This document shows, piece by piece, positions 1-11,293 of a stretch of 64,000 bases of DNA. Position 1 is the first letter of the stretch. Every line of letters begins with the position of its first letter. The notes under the pieces are model-generated. The model ran no database searches and was not told the origin of the DNA. It saw nothing but the letters and a program-made list of their open reading frames with translations. The stretch is from Galeopsis tetrahit. Lineage: Eukaryota > Streptophyta > Magnoliopsida > Lamiales > Lamiaceae. The stretch lies in NCBI GenBank assembly GCA_963675135.1, contig OY776129.1, forward strand, positions 5,629,201 through 5,693,200. Direction: 5' to 3'. The position numbers were made by a program, and so were the translations under genes.

Positions 1-1479
1 GGTGGAAGAATTACTTTAGTTCAAGCGGTTCTGTCTGCGGTGCCAACCTACTATCTTTCCTTCTTTATGATACCAAAAGGAGTGTTAAATAAAATTACCA
101 ACCAGCAGAGAGAATTCCTGTGGGGGGGGGGGTGCGAAAAGAAAAAAAAAATCCTTGGGAGAAATGGGCAGAAATTTGTGAAGAAAAAGAAAAATGAGGG
201 GGACAACCTGTGGGTAAAGGTCTTGAGATCTAAATATGGGGGCTTGGACGAGGGAGTAAGGAATAACAGTAGGCGAGGGAGGGGGGATGCAGAGTCCACG
301 TGGTGGAAAGATTTAAAAAGAATATATGAGGGGGGGAATGGGTATGGAGAGGGTGTTACAACAGAAATTAAGAAAAATGTGGGGAATGGTGAGAGAACAT
401 TGTTTTGGAAGGAAAGTTGGGTGGAAGGGGGGAGTGCCTTATGAAAAAAATTTCTAGACTGTATAAATGTAGCACCCAAAAAGAAGCTAAGATTGGTGAG
501 ATGGGGGTATGGGGGCAGCTCGGATGGGATTGGGAGTGGAGATGGGGGAGAGATTTAAATGCCCGTGAGTCTAACGATTTTACCGTGTTTTTATCTATCG
601 TTGACAGGTGTAAATTTAGACAATATAAGGAGGACACATGGAGTTGTGAACTAGCGCCACACGGGTTATACTCGACGAGTATGGCATACAAAAAAATGAT
701 GAAGGGGACAGCCGAGTCAACTGGAACGGAAGGGAAGAAGGAGGTGTACACCAACATCTGGGGCTGCATTGCACCGTGGAGGATTCAAACAATCTGCTGG
801 AAAGCTGTGAAATATAGGCTGGCCACAACAGACGAATTGAAACGAAGAGGTATTCCGATCACGAATGCGGATTTGATATGCAAATTATGTGGGGAAGAGG
901 AGGAAAGCAACAAACACTTAATCTTGGAGTGCAAAATCTCGACAACAATATGGGAGGAATGCAGAAAGTGGTTCAAGGTAAGTATGGCTATACGCTATAC
1001 ACAATGACTTACATATCCACTTTCTTCAACACTGCATGATTCTGGGGAATGGCAAATGGTGCAAAAAAATTGCAGCAGGTTTGTGGGAAGGAATTGTATG
1101 GGAAATTTGGAGATGTATGAATTCTAAGGTATTTTCAAATGTAGAACCTGTGGTGAAAAGATCAGTGGAGAATATTAAAATTCAATTGTGGTCTTGGTTG
1201 GAAGGACGAGGTCTTATAAAACCAAATTCGTCCATAATTGCTTGGTGTGTTGACCCTTATACAAGTATGAAGGTAGGGAGAGATTAGGCATAGGGGGAAT
1301 GTTAAGCTGCTAATGCTGATCCAATTCTGCTGTGTGTAGATTGGGGTAGGCAGTGGAGTTAGTGACATTTGCAATCTTGTGTTAGGGTGAAGGATGTAAT
1401 ATAATGATGTAAATTATACGGGTTGAGTACCCCATGTACTCGAATGAAATATAGTATTTACCGTTCAAAAAAAAAAAAA
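1..1479 (+). mobile_element. LINE (non-LTR retrotransposon), 3' part, decayed
   Basis: The sequence reads as the C-terminal end of a plant L1-type LINE polyprotein. It starts after the reverse-transcriptase core with the typical stretch VPTYYLSFFMIPKGV (about 40..85), followed by a linker and a zinc-binding region (405..1007), then a C-terminal tail rich in Trp (1036..1287). A 3' untranslated stretch follows and ends in an A-run at about 1466..1479, the expected poly(A) tail. The reading frame is broken several times, with frame changes near 160, 440 and 1007, so no functional protein is made. The 5' part lies outside the window. I see no clear target-site duplication because the left end is missing. 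Confidence 0.85.
405..1007 (+). pseudogene. LINE polyprotein fragment with reverse-transcriptase zinc-binding domain
   Basis: This 200-codon open stretch contains the zf-RVT domain found after the RT in plant LINEs. Visible features are WGCIAPWRIQTICWKA, then RLATTDELKRRGI, then the Cys/His cluster CKLCGEEEESNKHLILEC. The frame continues from the reverse-transcriptase tail upstream only after a frame change near 420..440. The ORF ends at 1007, and the normal downstream residues reappear in another frame from 1036. It is a dead fragment, not a host gene. Confidence 0.8.
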
Positions 1480-1954
1480 GTAGTATAATATTTTGATCAA
1501 AGCTAGTGTCACGTTTATTTATTTGAAATTGTTTTATACAAACTAATATTGTGCAGTTATATTAATTTATACGTTTCAGTTAAAACTAGTGTTACGTTTC
1601 ACTCAAATGTACATCTAGTTACACTTTCAAACATAATTCTAAGTGAGTATACTTATGAAAATCACCCATATATACTACTCCAGGAAGTTAAAATGATAGG
1701 TCTTTTTTAGATTAATTTTGCTATATATTCTTGAAGTTTGAGTGAGTTGTGGTAATGTGTTACGAGTGAATTGGTTGATTAGTACAATTAAAAAAAAAAA
1801 AAAGACTTAATTAGTATCTAAAATTTTATTGTAAAAAATGACAGAAATTAAAAGTATTGCCTCTTCTCATTTCTCCCTCTACAAAAATCCTAGTCTAAAT
1901 CCACCCCTAATTTGATCTTTGGTAGAGTTTGGTCTATTATTTTTTTTGTATTCA
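1480..1954. other. AT-rich intergenic stretch
   Basis: No ORF of interest and no terminal repeats that I could pair. It contains A-runs at about 1790..1803 and repeated phrases such as actagtgttacgttt and agctagtgtcacgttt, suggesting old low-copy repeat decay. Nothing else is supported. Confidence 0.5.
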
Positions 1955-2272
1955 CGGCCACGGGTTAATCTTCTCCAACGACATCATTGCAACAGGAGAT
2001 AATTGGTAGAATGATCAGAGCTATCTGGTTTTCCCCCAAATGCGTTGAGACACAGCAGTTGGCTGAACACTTTTGAGTAAAACACTGTTTCAGTGTGGGC
2101 CACGAGAGCGGTACCAAATCGAGACAAACTCTCAATACTAAATATGACCTCAAAGTCGACCAGTGAAACGATGGGGAATAAGCTTCATCGTCGAGAGGAA
2201 AACAACCCGGATCACCAGCTAAGGCCTCTAAATGATAACTCAATGATCAAGGAGGTAGGGGTGGCTCTGTAT
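1955..2272 (+). pseudogene. Nuclear copy of organellar (plastid-type) 23S rRNA fragment
   Basis: The stretch AAATGCGTTGAGACACAGC, then GAGAGCGGTACCAAATCGAG, then GATAAGCTTCATCGTCGAGAG-like and CACCAGCTAAGGCC, then AAGGAGGTAGGGGTG, follows the order of the conserved central part of plastid 23S rRNA. Compared with the family sequence as I know it, most differences are G-to-A and C-to-T changes, for example ACACAGC for GCGCAGC and GGGAATAAGC for GGGGATAAGC. About 15 bases are missing after ATGACCTCAAA. This is what a methylated, unselected nuclear insertion looks like. It is not a functional rRNA gene. A mitochondrial origin is possible but the match looks closer to plastid. Edges are approximate. 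Confidence 0.75.
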
Positions 2273-2791
2273 TTTGTTATCCCTTTTTGAGCGACTCCAT
2301 TCCCTTTTATTATGTTTTTAAAGTTTTTTTTTTTTTTTTTTTGACAGAAGTCAGACTCAGACTTATTTAGAAGTTTATCTACTTACCTTTTAAACCCAAA
2401 CATACCTATTTAAATTCATTTGTATATAAATATATGTAGTATATGTATATCTTAAAATAAAAACATCATATTTTACTTTTGCCTCAGAACAATATTTGAA
2501 ACAAGTAATGTTATTATTATGCATTTTTTTTTCTCTTTAATACCATTAATACCAGCCTAGAAAAGAAGACATTTTTGTGATAGAACCAACATACAAAAAC
2601 AATAGACATATACATATTCTCGATTAAATTCTCAGTCCAATCTGAAACCATAATCTTTCGTTCATATATACATACATACATACAGTTTTCTTATACAACG
2701 AGATAGTATAACTTCTGTTTTTTTCTTTTGAAACGATAGATAATATAAATAAAAGAAAATATTAATTTATTGATGGGAGTGAAATACATAC
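2273..2791. other. AT-rich spacer, probably including the 3' UTR of the WD40 gene
   Basis: Low-complexity AT-rich DNA with a T-run at about 2325..2342 and short tandem CATA units at 2666..2684. The stop codon of the WD40 gene lies at 2792..2794 on the minus strand, so its 3' UTR must run into this stretch. No poly(A) signal can be assigned with certainty. Confidence 0.5.
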
Positions 2792-5700
2792 TTACATTAG
2801 ATGAAAAGGGACTTGTTCATAAGGATATCCCCTTCTTTGTGGTCTTTTGTTGTTTGTTGGCTCTCCACTCCCACGGTGTTCCCATTTCACCAGATCTCCG
2901 TCCCACGACGAGCTAACGAGCATCGGATAATTCGGATGCCAACTACAGTCCCTCACCGTCGATTGGTGATACTTGAGCTTCGCAACTTGGGCCCCACTTA
3001 CCTGCAAAAGTTCCAAATCCAAGTATTTATACGAGTGATACTGCATATGCTAATCAGTATTACTGAGTTCATTGTAAAACTTCAGTGAACCAAGTTCATT
3101 GAAATTGTTGTCTATAGTAATATGCTAATCAGTATTACTGAGTTCAATTACAAGATGGAGTATTTAAAAAAATTGCAATTGGATACACTATCTTTAAAAT
3201 TGTTACAATTCTATCACATAACTATTTTTTGGCAAGTCCTGTTGACATGACAGTGTATGAAATTGCAAAAAGAAAAAAAATGTGAATAATTGTAACAATA
3301 ACAGAAGGTCGTGAATTTATTTGCAATTTTTTCAATGATTTTCAGCTACCACATCAACAGAACCTACTAGAAAATAATCATGTGATAGAATTGAAACAAT
3401 TTGAAAGGTTATGTATCGAATTGTAAATTTTAAAAATATAAAAGGGTGTCATTTTTTGTGCAATTAACCTGAAGAATAATTAAGAAATGCATATCCAGAC
3501 TTAAGATTTTCGCAAACAAATTCTAGATTCGTCCCTAAATTGTTATTGTTAGTGTAGGTAGGACTACGTACCAAATCATAAATATAGACGCAAGAATCAT
3601 GAGATCCAGTATAGATGTACTTGCGTCCCGTGCTGCAAACGAAGGTCAAAAAGTAAGAAACTTCTCGATCAAAGAGTTTTGAGGGAATGAGCACCTCGAT
3701 GACTCACCTATATTCTGGTGAGAAGTAACAACGGATAAGAGTACGCAATACAGAATGACCTTTATAGGTGGCAACAGATTGATCGTACGGATGCTTCAAG
3801 TCTCTTGCTTGCTGAGGGTAGTCCATCCATCTATAATCCCATTCGTAATTCCTGTATCCTCGATAGCTGAAAATTAAACACCCGATAAAAACGTCATCAC
3901 TTTTTGGTATACAGGAATCGTATATATTTTCAGTATGTGATCATTCATAATCATACCAAGTAGAATTTGACGACATTTTGCGTATATCCCAGAGTTTGAT
4001 GGCTTGATCTTTACCATTGGATATAAGGTAGCGACCATCTCCACGGCTATCGATACACGTAATTCCTTCAATATGGCCCATTAGCGCCCCTGCTGGCCTG
4101 CCTTTAGCTCTAACGCAACGCCTATCCCATACCTACATGAATTAAAAAAAATATATCAAATTAACTTTTCCATTAGGCAAGTCGAGTAGTCGGTAATCAA
4201 TGTATAATAGGAGTTACGTACATACCTTACAGAAATTGTCATCACTTCCAGAATAAATAAGGTGACCACTTTCATCAGCAAAGCATACAGTATTAACGTC
4301 ACACTGTACGGAAATTAAGGGACAGGTGAGAAACTTGACAATTAAGTTATACTCACGACAAAACATAATTAAAAAATCTAGCACAAAGGGAAAATATGAT
4401 GAAAGAAAATGAGACAGTGTGTATAGCAATGGCAAGAGTACCGCGTGCGCCGAGATTCGAAGCGAGACTTTCTTGGCCTCGAGATCATAAACATATATAT
4501 CCTCGTCGCTGCTTCCAGCGACAACTTCCCGCCCATCCATTGAGAATTTGAGAGAGAAGATTCCAAAAGAATATCCTCTTTCATCAGGAGAAGAGAAATC
4601 CAAACCTTCATGGATTTCCTGCAAAGTAAAAGTAGAACTCCGAAATCTCAGCAATGCTGCTAACCTAATACAACTTCAAAACTAAATTTAAACAAACTTC
4701 AGCTAATAACTTCATGCGTTGATCTTAAGCTAACGTGTGTGAAGCCAATAAGATTTAGACAAACGCTCCCTAAGATATGCATGACGGAGATATATGCAAT
4801 CAGAAAGAAGGAGTTTGTATGCACTAGTTATAGGATAGTTCATAGCAAGTGATGTCACGAGCACAAGTAAAAATCCCCGTCTTGGGTTCAGCAAACATCT
4901 CAATCTTTTAATTCCATAATAACCCTCCTCAAGGTTTGAAAAAAATGCTGAAAAAAGACATAAAAATCGTTTGGCTGACTAGTAATGCAAAATCACGAAA
5001 CAATCAATCAATGCAAATATGAGAACACAATAAGCAAAAAAAATATTTTGCATTTCTCAATCAATCAAATGGTCTTTCTAGGGGTATCTGATAATTATTC
5101 AAACCACAATGAGATTGTTCCATTTAGCTCTTTGCAAAGAGCAACCCAAGCTATAATAACTTACTAGATCATATATCGTGTCTTTATCAATTCGTATAAG
5201 GAAGCAAAACTGAGGTGTGGTTTATGCATGAGAAATGCCTAGATAACTATAAAAGATATGTGGGGTAAGTGCAATGCATCATGCATGTAACAACAAAGGT
5301 TTATTGCAAAACTAGTCCCAAAAGAAATTTTTCATTGCACTTTTGGTACCTATGCTTGAAAATAGTCCCTTTGTGTGTATTTATTGCAAAGCTGATCCCA
5401 CAAAAATTCTATTTTAAACCGTTGGGACTATTCTTGTGGGACCATTTTTGCAATAAGCCCAATACAACGATGAAGTTTTTATACGGTGGTTTCATACACC
5501 AAAATATAACAGCACTTGAAATTCATACAGTGACGTTGGCAAGGGATTCTTTGGTGGAAGATCCGACATTGACAACATGGACGATGGGTGACATACTTGA
5601 ATAGACCTGCAACACATGATTTTAAAGAGTATGAAATTAAGATTGATCAAAGTCATATTGCAAGAATAGGAAATAATAAAAAAACATAAGAGATCCCGTG

Positions 5701-6745
5701 TCATATCATTCAGTCTAAAACGCTAGAAAGCAATCAATTTTCTTGAATATCCTGTTCAGAAGACTGATGAGCTAAATTTTATATGGATGGCCTAAATGAC
5801 ACAATTAACCCAACAGTGTGTTTGAATTTATATGTATATATATTTTATAAAGGTTGCAGGCCAAAACCCGAATTTATTTACAGTTGAAACCGACCCATGT
5901 TAGTCCGTAACACAGCCAGGGCTAACAAAATTGTCGAGCCAAAAAAATTACTACTACATTATGAACATAAACTGTAAAGTTTCTTCTCTCCTATTTATTA
6001 GCTCTTATTACTGCATATGACTTAGATCGTATGCCTATGAGAAAGTCTACGTGCTTTTGAAATCAATAGCAGAAGAGAAACCTACAAGATGTCTTTGATC
6101 AGGTGACAGGACCGTATCGGTAATAGTCCATCTCAAGCATCTGGCAAGAATGTTCTTTCGAACTTTCCATCCTCTTTCAACATCGTATATTTTGATTTGA
6201 CTCCCCTGTTTCAAAAAATCAACACAACAAGTTAATGATTACAACGATCAGTACATACTAGAAACTTTAGCCAAATTTCCAGCCATTGAGTTACAGGTCC
6301 ACTTAAACACCATGATTTTAATATTTTTGAGCACTCAATCTAAAATGAAATACACTAATACCTGAAATGCAGCAACAAAAAGCGAGCCATCGGCAGAAAA
6401 TTGCGACACATAAGCCCTGGTTGACATCTGATCCACAATTGATGGACCATTTACAGGCAAATATTTACTCAAAACATGACGACAATCTCCCGAGGAGAAC
6501 CTTCCTCTTCCAGAAAGATTAGCTTCTCGAGCAGCCAACATCTTCAGGGTTGAGATTGGGAATTCGCGTTTCCCTGGCAAAGCACGGGTCAAATTCTCTT
6601 GTGGGGCTGATCGAAGCTTTGTCAGATGAGCAACATCATGGTCCAAGGATTTTAACATCTGATGGCTATCGCCAAGCTCGTTATTGACACTGGAACCATC
6701 AAAAAGATCAGAATCTGACTCCAATTTACTAAATGCATACCCCAT
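2792..6745 (-). CDS. LEC14B-like WD40-repeat protein (DCAF11/WDR23 type)
   Basis: Nine coding exons can be joined with GT-AG introns: 6745..6362, 6205..6086, 5606..5529, 4618..4442, 4303..4226, 4132..3957, 3866..3708, 3632..3572, 3001..2792. They total 1443 nt, giving 480 residues, a normal size for this family. The N-terminus is MGYAFSKLESDS, followed by WD repeats from about residue 115 to 470. Two WDxR boxes are visible (KVWDRR, about 279..284, and KLWDIR, about 325..330); such DWD boxes bind DDB1 in CUL4 ubiquitin ligases, so a substrate-receptor role is likely by family knowledge. I chose the Met at 6745 because LEC14B-type proteins begin MGYA; an upstream in-frame Met at 6781 would lie before a likely 5' UTR acceptor. 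The donor after exon 4 (GTACTC) is weak. All frames are open and in phase, so the gene looks functional. Confidence 0.9.
3047..3146. repeat. Short direct repeat in an intron of the WD40 gene
   Basis: The phrase TATGCTAATCAGTATTACTG followed by AGTTCA occurs twice, at about 3047..3072 and 3121..3146, with 48 bases between. It lies next to the foldback MITE and may reflect a local duplication. Confidence 0.6.
3141..3471. mobile_element. Foldback MITE in intron 8 of the WD40 gene
   Basis: The two halves are imperfect inverted repeats. The right end reads TTTTTTGTGCAATTAACCT; its reverse complement runs through CAATTCTATCACATGATTATT, matching CAATTCTATCACATAACTATT of the left half (about 3210..3230). 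The terminal motif AGGTTAATTGCAC resembles the ends of the foldback element at 19573..20438, so the two probably belong to one Mutator-type family. The left end is eroded, and I found no clear duplication. Confidence 0.55.
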
Positions 6746-7700
6746 TTCTTCAATGCAATTGTTGAGAGCTATAAATAGCATTTAAAGTCACAAGTTGGAC
6801 ACCCCAGAAACAGTTGCCTCTCCATTCAGTTACAAAACACCTGAAAATTACAACACCTAACTATTTCATTTCTTCATACGAACGAGCCCACAGTAATAAT
6901 AATACACGATTGCACGTGTACGGTGTACATTTACCAGCATGCAATCATTTTCTTTAATAAAAAATGCCCAAATTTCCCATAATTCTGCAAAATTACCAAG
7001 TCATGGATAGCAAAACTTCATAAGAAACATGACGAAGTTCAAAATGCTCGATTTCCCTTTACCAATTGCAACTCTCCTATTACAAGCTTTCTTAGTGAAA
7101 GAACTAGATTACTACAAATTCTCCACTCTTGCATATTATTCCTCTATCATTTCGAGTTATTCGATTCGATCATAACTTTTTCATTATCAATACCACATGA
7201 CCTAGAACAATTCACTGGTCTAATACAGTAATACACCATGGTCCTATTACACAACCCTAGCTATTTCAAGTCAACGAAACCCAAAGATTACATTTTTTTT
7301 TCACAATCAAATCATTACAAAATCCAAATCCCATTTTCAAGCTAAAATTAGTGCAACAAATCAAAGAAAAATCAAGAAACAGTAATCAGCGGCAGAAAGT
7401 AAATTAGTGAAAGATGTAAAGGAGACAATAAACAAAAAACAAGATTAGAAGTGGGCAACTTACCATCACTCGCATCTAAAAAACTTTTCTTGAATCGACA
7501 GATAAGGATTCAGTCCCTTGAAGATGCTGTTGGAGTAAAAAGGGAATTTCTGCTTGTTTTTCTTCTTTCTTCTGGAAAGAATTGGAAAAAATTAGGCCAT
7601 TTTGCTGAGTGAGTGAGTTCATAGGTCAGCCAAAATTTCTTGTGAAATTTGTGAAAGAGGGAAAGCGAACGTGGCTGTTTTTTCTCAGAATTTCCACGTG
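6746..7700 (-). other. 5' UTR, leader intron and promoter side of the LEC14B-like gene
   Basis: On the minus strand a likely leader exon ends at a GTAAGT donor (about 7459..7464 on the plus strand), and a likely acceptor (tatttatag) lies at about 6769..6770, 24 bases before the ATG. This implies an intron of roughly 690 bp in the 5' UTR. The leader exon would lie at about 7465..7700. No TATA box is evident. The open frames in this stretch have no family match that I recognise. Confidence 0.5.
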
Positions 7701-7719
7701 TCGTCTCACAGATGCTCCT

Positions 7720-7952
7720 CATCGTAATTGCCTACAATTTTATTTTATTTTATTTTAAATAACAAAAGTTTATGATAAATGGTACGCTATGGGGATAAGG
7801 GTACGAAAATTAAGAAATACTAATAGAGGTGAAATGATTAAGAGAAAAAAAAAATATAATGAAATTTAAGAAGGAATAGTTAAAAAAAAAAAATTAAATA
7901 GTAATTACTAAAAGTATAATATTAATAATAAATAAAAGTGCAAGTAGTAGTA
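7720..7952. other. AT-rich left flank of the Athila element
   Basis: A-rich intergenic sequence that ends in the target site TAGTA (7948..7952). The piece taacaaaagtttatgataaa near 7761 resembles taacgaaagtttatgacaaa near 18110, beyond the element, so a local repeat was present before insertion. Confidence 0.5.
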
Positions 7953-8934
7953 TGATATACGTGATATGCAACACTAAATAAACAACCGCAAGTGTACGAC
8001 GTCTATCGTAGCGTGATAAGCACGAGGTCGATCCCACAGGGAGGTTAAGCGTAAAAGGGTAGTTTGTTAATCGAGTTCTAAGTAGACGTGATCGAATAGT
8101 TTGAATGTTGAATTACCCCTAAGATTGCCTAACAATGTGTCACAAATAGACAACGAAAGAGTAAATAAGAAATCGATCAAATACCATACAAATCAATAAA
8201 ACGAAAGTAAAGTGGGTGAAGACGCAAAGAAAGAAGGTGGGTTCCAAGGCAATTGTAACACCTAAATGTCCGTTTATGAATGTTATCTCGTTTAAATGGT
8301 CATTAAGGTTGTCGTCATATAGGGTGATCACACAAGAAGAATTAATTAATCTCTCGATCTAATTAACCAAAGGCGCAATGCAACATAGGCTCGTATCTCT
8401 ACCTCACAAACATTACACCGCCTAAAATAGCTCCTAAGATCATTCAAGTCCCTCTCCGATAATTAATCCTCTCTCGAGATCATAATAATACCGGGTTGCA
8501 TGCTTGCATACGATTAAACGGAATAAATCTCTCGATCTTACCCCAATTAACAATGAATTAAGCAAATCATCATGGCCAATAACAACATGCTTTACAATGG
8601 ATAATTAAACATGCAAATAAGAGATAAACACCAATTAAAGCAAGAAATTACTCATAGACTTCAATCCAAGTATCTACAATGCCTTAGAACCACAAAGTGT
8701 TTAGCTAACTACTAGCATAATCCAATTACAAATTCCAAATGAAATAACTAAATAAAAAGGAAAAGAAAGAGAAAGCTTAGTCTAGAATGTGGTAGGGAAT
8801 GGAATTTGGGAGCTATTGCATCATTTCTTCCTTGATTTGGTGAAGAATTGAGAGAGAAATGACCAAAACACCTCCAAGTATGTGTAACTATGTGTGGATT
8901 TGGGGGAGAATGTCTTGGATTTCAAGAAAGGGGC

Positions 8935-8942
8935 CTTATATA
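8935..8942 (-). promoter_or_regulatory. TATA box in the 3' LTR
   Basis: TATATAAG on the minus strand, about 640 bases from the element-sense start of the LTR. The same motif is present in the 5' LTR at 15143..15150, and a TGTATAAG version is at the equivalent place in the solo LTR (46935..46942). The conserved position makes it the best candidate for the transcription start region. Confidence 0.7.
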
Positions 8943-9027
8943 GTGTTGGGGAAGGGTTTGGATGGCATATTTGCAAGTTGATCCCTCAAAAATGGAGAAA
9001 ATACAAGTTTGGCACCGAAAATGGGGT

Positions 9028-9285
9028 GACTCGGCCGAGTGGAACACTTAAAAAGCGTGTAGCAACTCTTTCCAGCAGCGACTCGGAGTCACTCGGCCGA
9101 GTGGTCTTCAAACTCCAGTGGCTACGGCATTCCACCTTACTCGGTCGAGTTGGCTCACTCGGCCGAGTGCGCAGTAATATCCCAATTCGCAGATTCGGCC
9201 GAGTTGGTTCACTCGGCCGAGTGCGCAGTGATGCCCAAAGTTCCAGATTCGGCCGAGTGAGTCAACTCGGCCGAGTTTCCTCCTA
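9028..9285. repeat. CTCGGCCGAG palindrome array, 3' LTR
   Basis: Irregularly spaced copies of the 10-bp palindrome CTCGGCCGAG, often extended to ACTCGGCCGAGT, with variants such as TTCGGCCGAG and CTCGGTCGAG. I count about eight units. They lie in U3, just upstream of the TATA box in element sense. Spacers such as GCGCAGTAAT also repeat. Confidence 0.85.
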
Positions 9286-9587
9286 CTCTTAAGCTCCCCT
9301 TCTCGTTTCATGCATAACTTTCGCCTCGGGTGTCGGATTGACTCGATTCCTTTGGCTAATCCACTCCGTTTTTCGATACGAATCTAACTGTGCACTCCTC
9401 TTCCTGATCCAGTGAGGTATGGTTGGTGTTTTGCTCCATATTTCATCGTATTTCCTACAAAATAAATAAAACACAACCTTTCTCTCATTCCGGCTTAAAC
9501 AATCATATTCCATGCATAATTCAATGAAATCCACATCAAAACATGCTTCACATGTGCCTCTAAAACGTGTAAATTCCACCCGAATCA

Positions 9588-9603
9588 AACTCTCCCAAAC
9601 TTA
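9588..9603 (-). promoter_or_regulatory. Polypurine tract next to the 3' LTR
   Basis: In element sense, AAGTTTGGGAGAG lies directly before the LTR start TGATTCGGG. This is the expected place for the plus-strand primer. Similar sequences (AGTTTGGGGGAG) occur twice more inside the element. Confidence 0.7.
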
Positions 9604-11293
9604 AAATGTTGTTTGTCCTCAAACAACTAAGCACTTAAAGCAATGAGGGTGGAATGATCACAATGGAATATTCAATGTAATTCACACATGCAAAGTAGGA
9701 TGTAATGATATCTCTTTCTCAAAGTGCATTTCTCAATGAAGGTCATAGGCTCACTATTGCAATTCACACTCATGGATCAAAGAATGCATAAACACACAAC
9801 ACATTGTGAATGGGAAACATAATCCAAATGCTCAAGTCCTCTACTCACATGACAAAGTGTTTCTCTCAAACACACAAACAAATTGAGGATATTAATGCAC
9901 TCATCAACCAAGTTATGCTATGAAATCACCATATGCTTGTCCAACTTCTACTTTTCACAACACTCAATTGCTCAACAATGTGATCAATAGGACTTAATCA
10001 AGGATGTAACATTGGCTCTTTGGACAAGGTATGATGAATTTGGGAATTGTGACTCTTCTAGTGGAGGATAAAGCTTGTTGTTTTACAATGTGTGCTTTCA
10101 CTTTCAAAGCTTACAAACTTCATCCTCACTTTTCTTTTTCCATTCTTTTTCAAGCATTCATCACCTCATCTTTTGAACCATTTTTCTTTTCAAGCTTTTG
10201 GGGCTCTTTGTCCCTCTTTTCTTTTCCTTGATTTTCTTTTCATCTTTCTCTTTTTCTTCTTTCAACTTTTCCAACTTTTCTTTTTTCACCAAAGATATTC
10301 ATTCAAGCACATGTTTTTCCACTTTGTCTTTCATCCCCCACTAGATATAGGAATCAAAAGGCTAAGTGGTTAACATTGTAGTTTGCCAAGAAAATGAGGA
10401 ATTAAGCTCAAGGGGCTAACTACGGAAGATTACTTCGATTTTGGGAAATTTTGGCTAAGTGACTCTTTTAGAACAAGATGGCCTATATCACATCACAAAG
10501 TTTCACACAATCATGCTTTCAAACAAGAATTTAGGCAAGTTCTAGGATTACTAGCAATAACATAGTCCACTCTCAAATGAACTAAACCGGATTACATGCT
10601 CGATTTAAGGCTCAATTCTCACCGGTTTATTCAATAGAACTCTCACATTCATCAAATGTTCCCAAACAACAACAAATCATGCATCCATGCTATCAAAGAT
10701 CACAAATATGAACACAACATGATACTATTCTCCAACACCAATCATGCAAACATTCAAAGCAAATAGACACCATCACAACTACTCAACAATGGATTCCAAT
10801 GACTATTCATGCTCACATTTCACCAAAGATCCACTACCCAACATATGATCAAAACCAACTTAACCAATATAATCATGTGAAAGCCAAGTGTGCGCCGGTG
10901 CAAAATGTGACACAAGTAGAATGACGAACCGGTGCAAGGGTAACAACTAGTAGAAAAATAAAAGAAAAATAACTCCCCCAAACTTAGAATTTTACTATGT
11001 ATAAATTCTAAGTTTGGGGCTACAAGTTGTTACCTCCCTCCTTGCACATCCAATGCTTCTTCAAAGATCACCATTGCAACACTTGCTTACTCCTCTCCAA
11101 AGTTGGTTTTGCTTTCTTCTCCATTCTTCAAGATGTGATATCCATAGTACTCTTCATCCATACCTACAAAATAAACCAAGCTATCAAAACTACTAAAGCA
11201 ATAAAAATATGAAAGCAATAAAACCTTGGGTTGCCTCCCAAGAAGCGCTATTTTTAACGTCCTATGCCGGACGGTTCCTCTTTGAGGGGAATA
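9604..11293 (-). other. Non-coding region of the Athila element between gag-pro and PPT
   Basis: No pol domain and no long ORF. The part next to gag contains GCTTCTTGGGAGGCAACCCA in element sense (about 11225..11250), a self-complementary phrase that I associate with the region after pol in Athila elements, suggesting that pol was lost by a clean internal deletion. A 17-bp perfect inverted repeat lies at 10976..11019. The stretch 10090..10320 is T-rich on the plus strand and gives meaningless Phe/Leu-rich ORFs. Confidence 0.65.
10976..11019. repeat. Hairpin with PPT-like arms inside the Athila element
   Basis: CCCCAAACTTAGAATTT at 10976..10992 pairs perfectly with AAATTCTAAGTTTGGGG at 11003..11019, with a 10-base loop. 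In element sense the arm near 10976 extends to AAGTTTGGGGGAG, similar to the polypurine tract. Confidence 0.8.

Larger units (their letters stand above)
7953..9587 (-). repeat. 3' LTR of the Athila element
   Basis: 1635 bp, with TG/CA ends. In element sense it starts TGATTCGGGTGGAATT and ends near ATCACGTATATCA. It contains a TATATAAG box at 8935..8942 (minus strand) and, upstream of this box, the CTCGGCCGAG array at about 9028..9285. Short ORFs here have exact counterparts in the other LTR and are not genes. It keeps about 20 bases near 8455 that the 5' LTR lacks. Confidence 0.92.

Noticed and set aside
5269..5604. 111-codon plus-strand ORF inside the WD40 gene
   Set aside because: It overlaps an intron and exon of the minus-strand gene and lacks any recognisable domain.
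6335..6781. Upstream Met at 6781 as the start of the LEC14B-like protein
   Set aside because: A splice acceptor-like tatttatag lies between it and the MGYA start, and family members begin at MGYA.
9289..9588. 99-codon ORF repeated at 15543..15842
   Set aside because: Both lie at equivalent positions in the two LTRs and have no domain; they are by-products of LTR sequence.
10031..10373. Phe/Leu-rich ORFs as a possible envelope-like or membrane protein of the Athila element
   Set aside because: They run opposite to the element's sense and lie in a T-rich tract without a signal peptide or real membrane-segment pattern.
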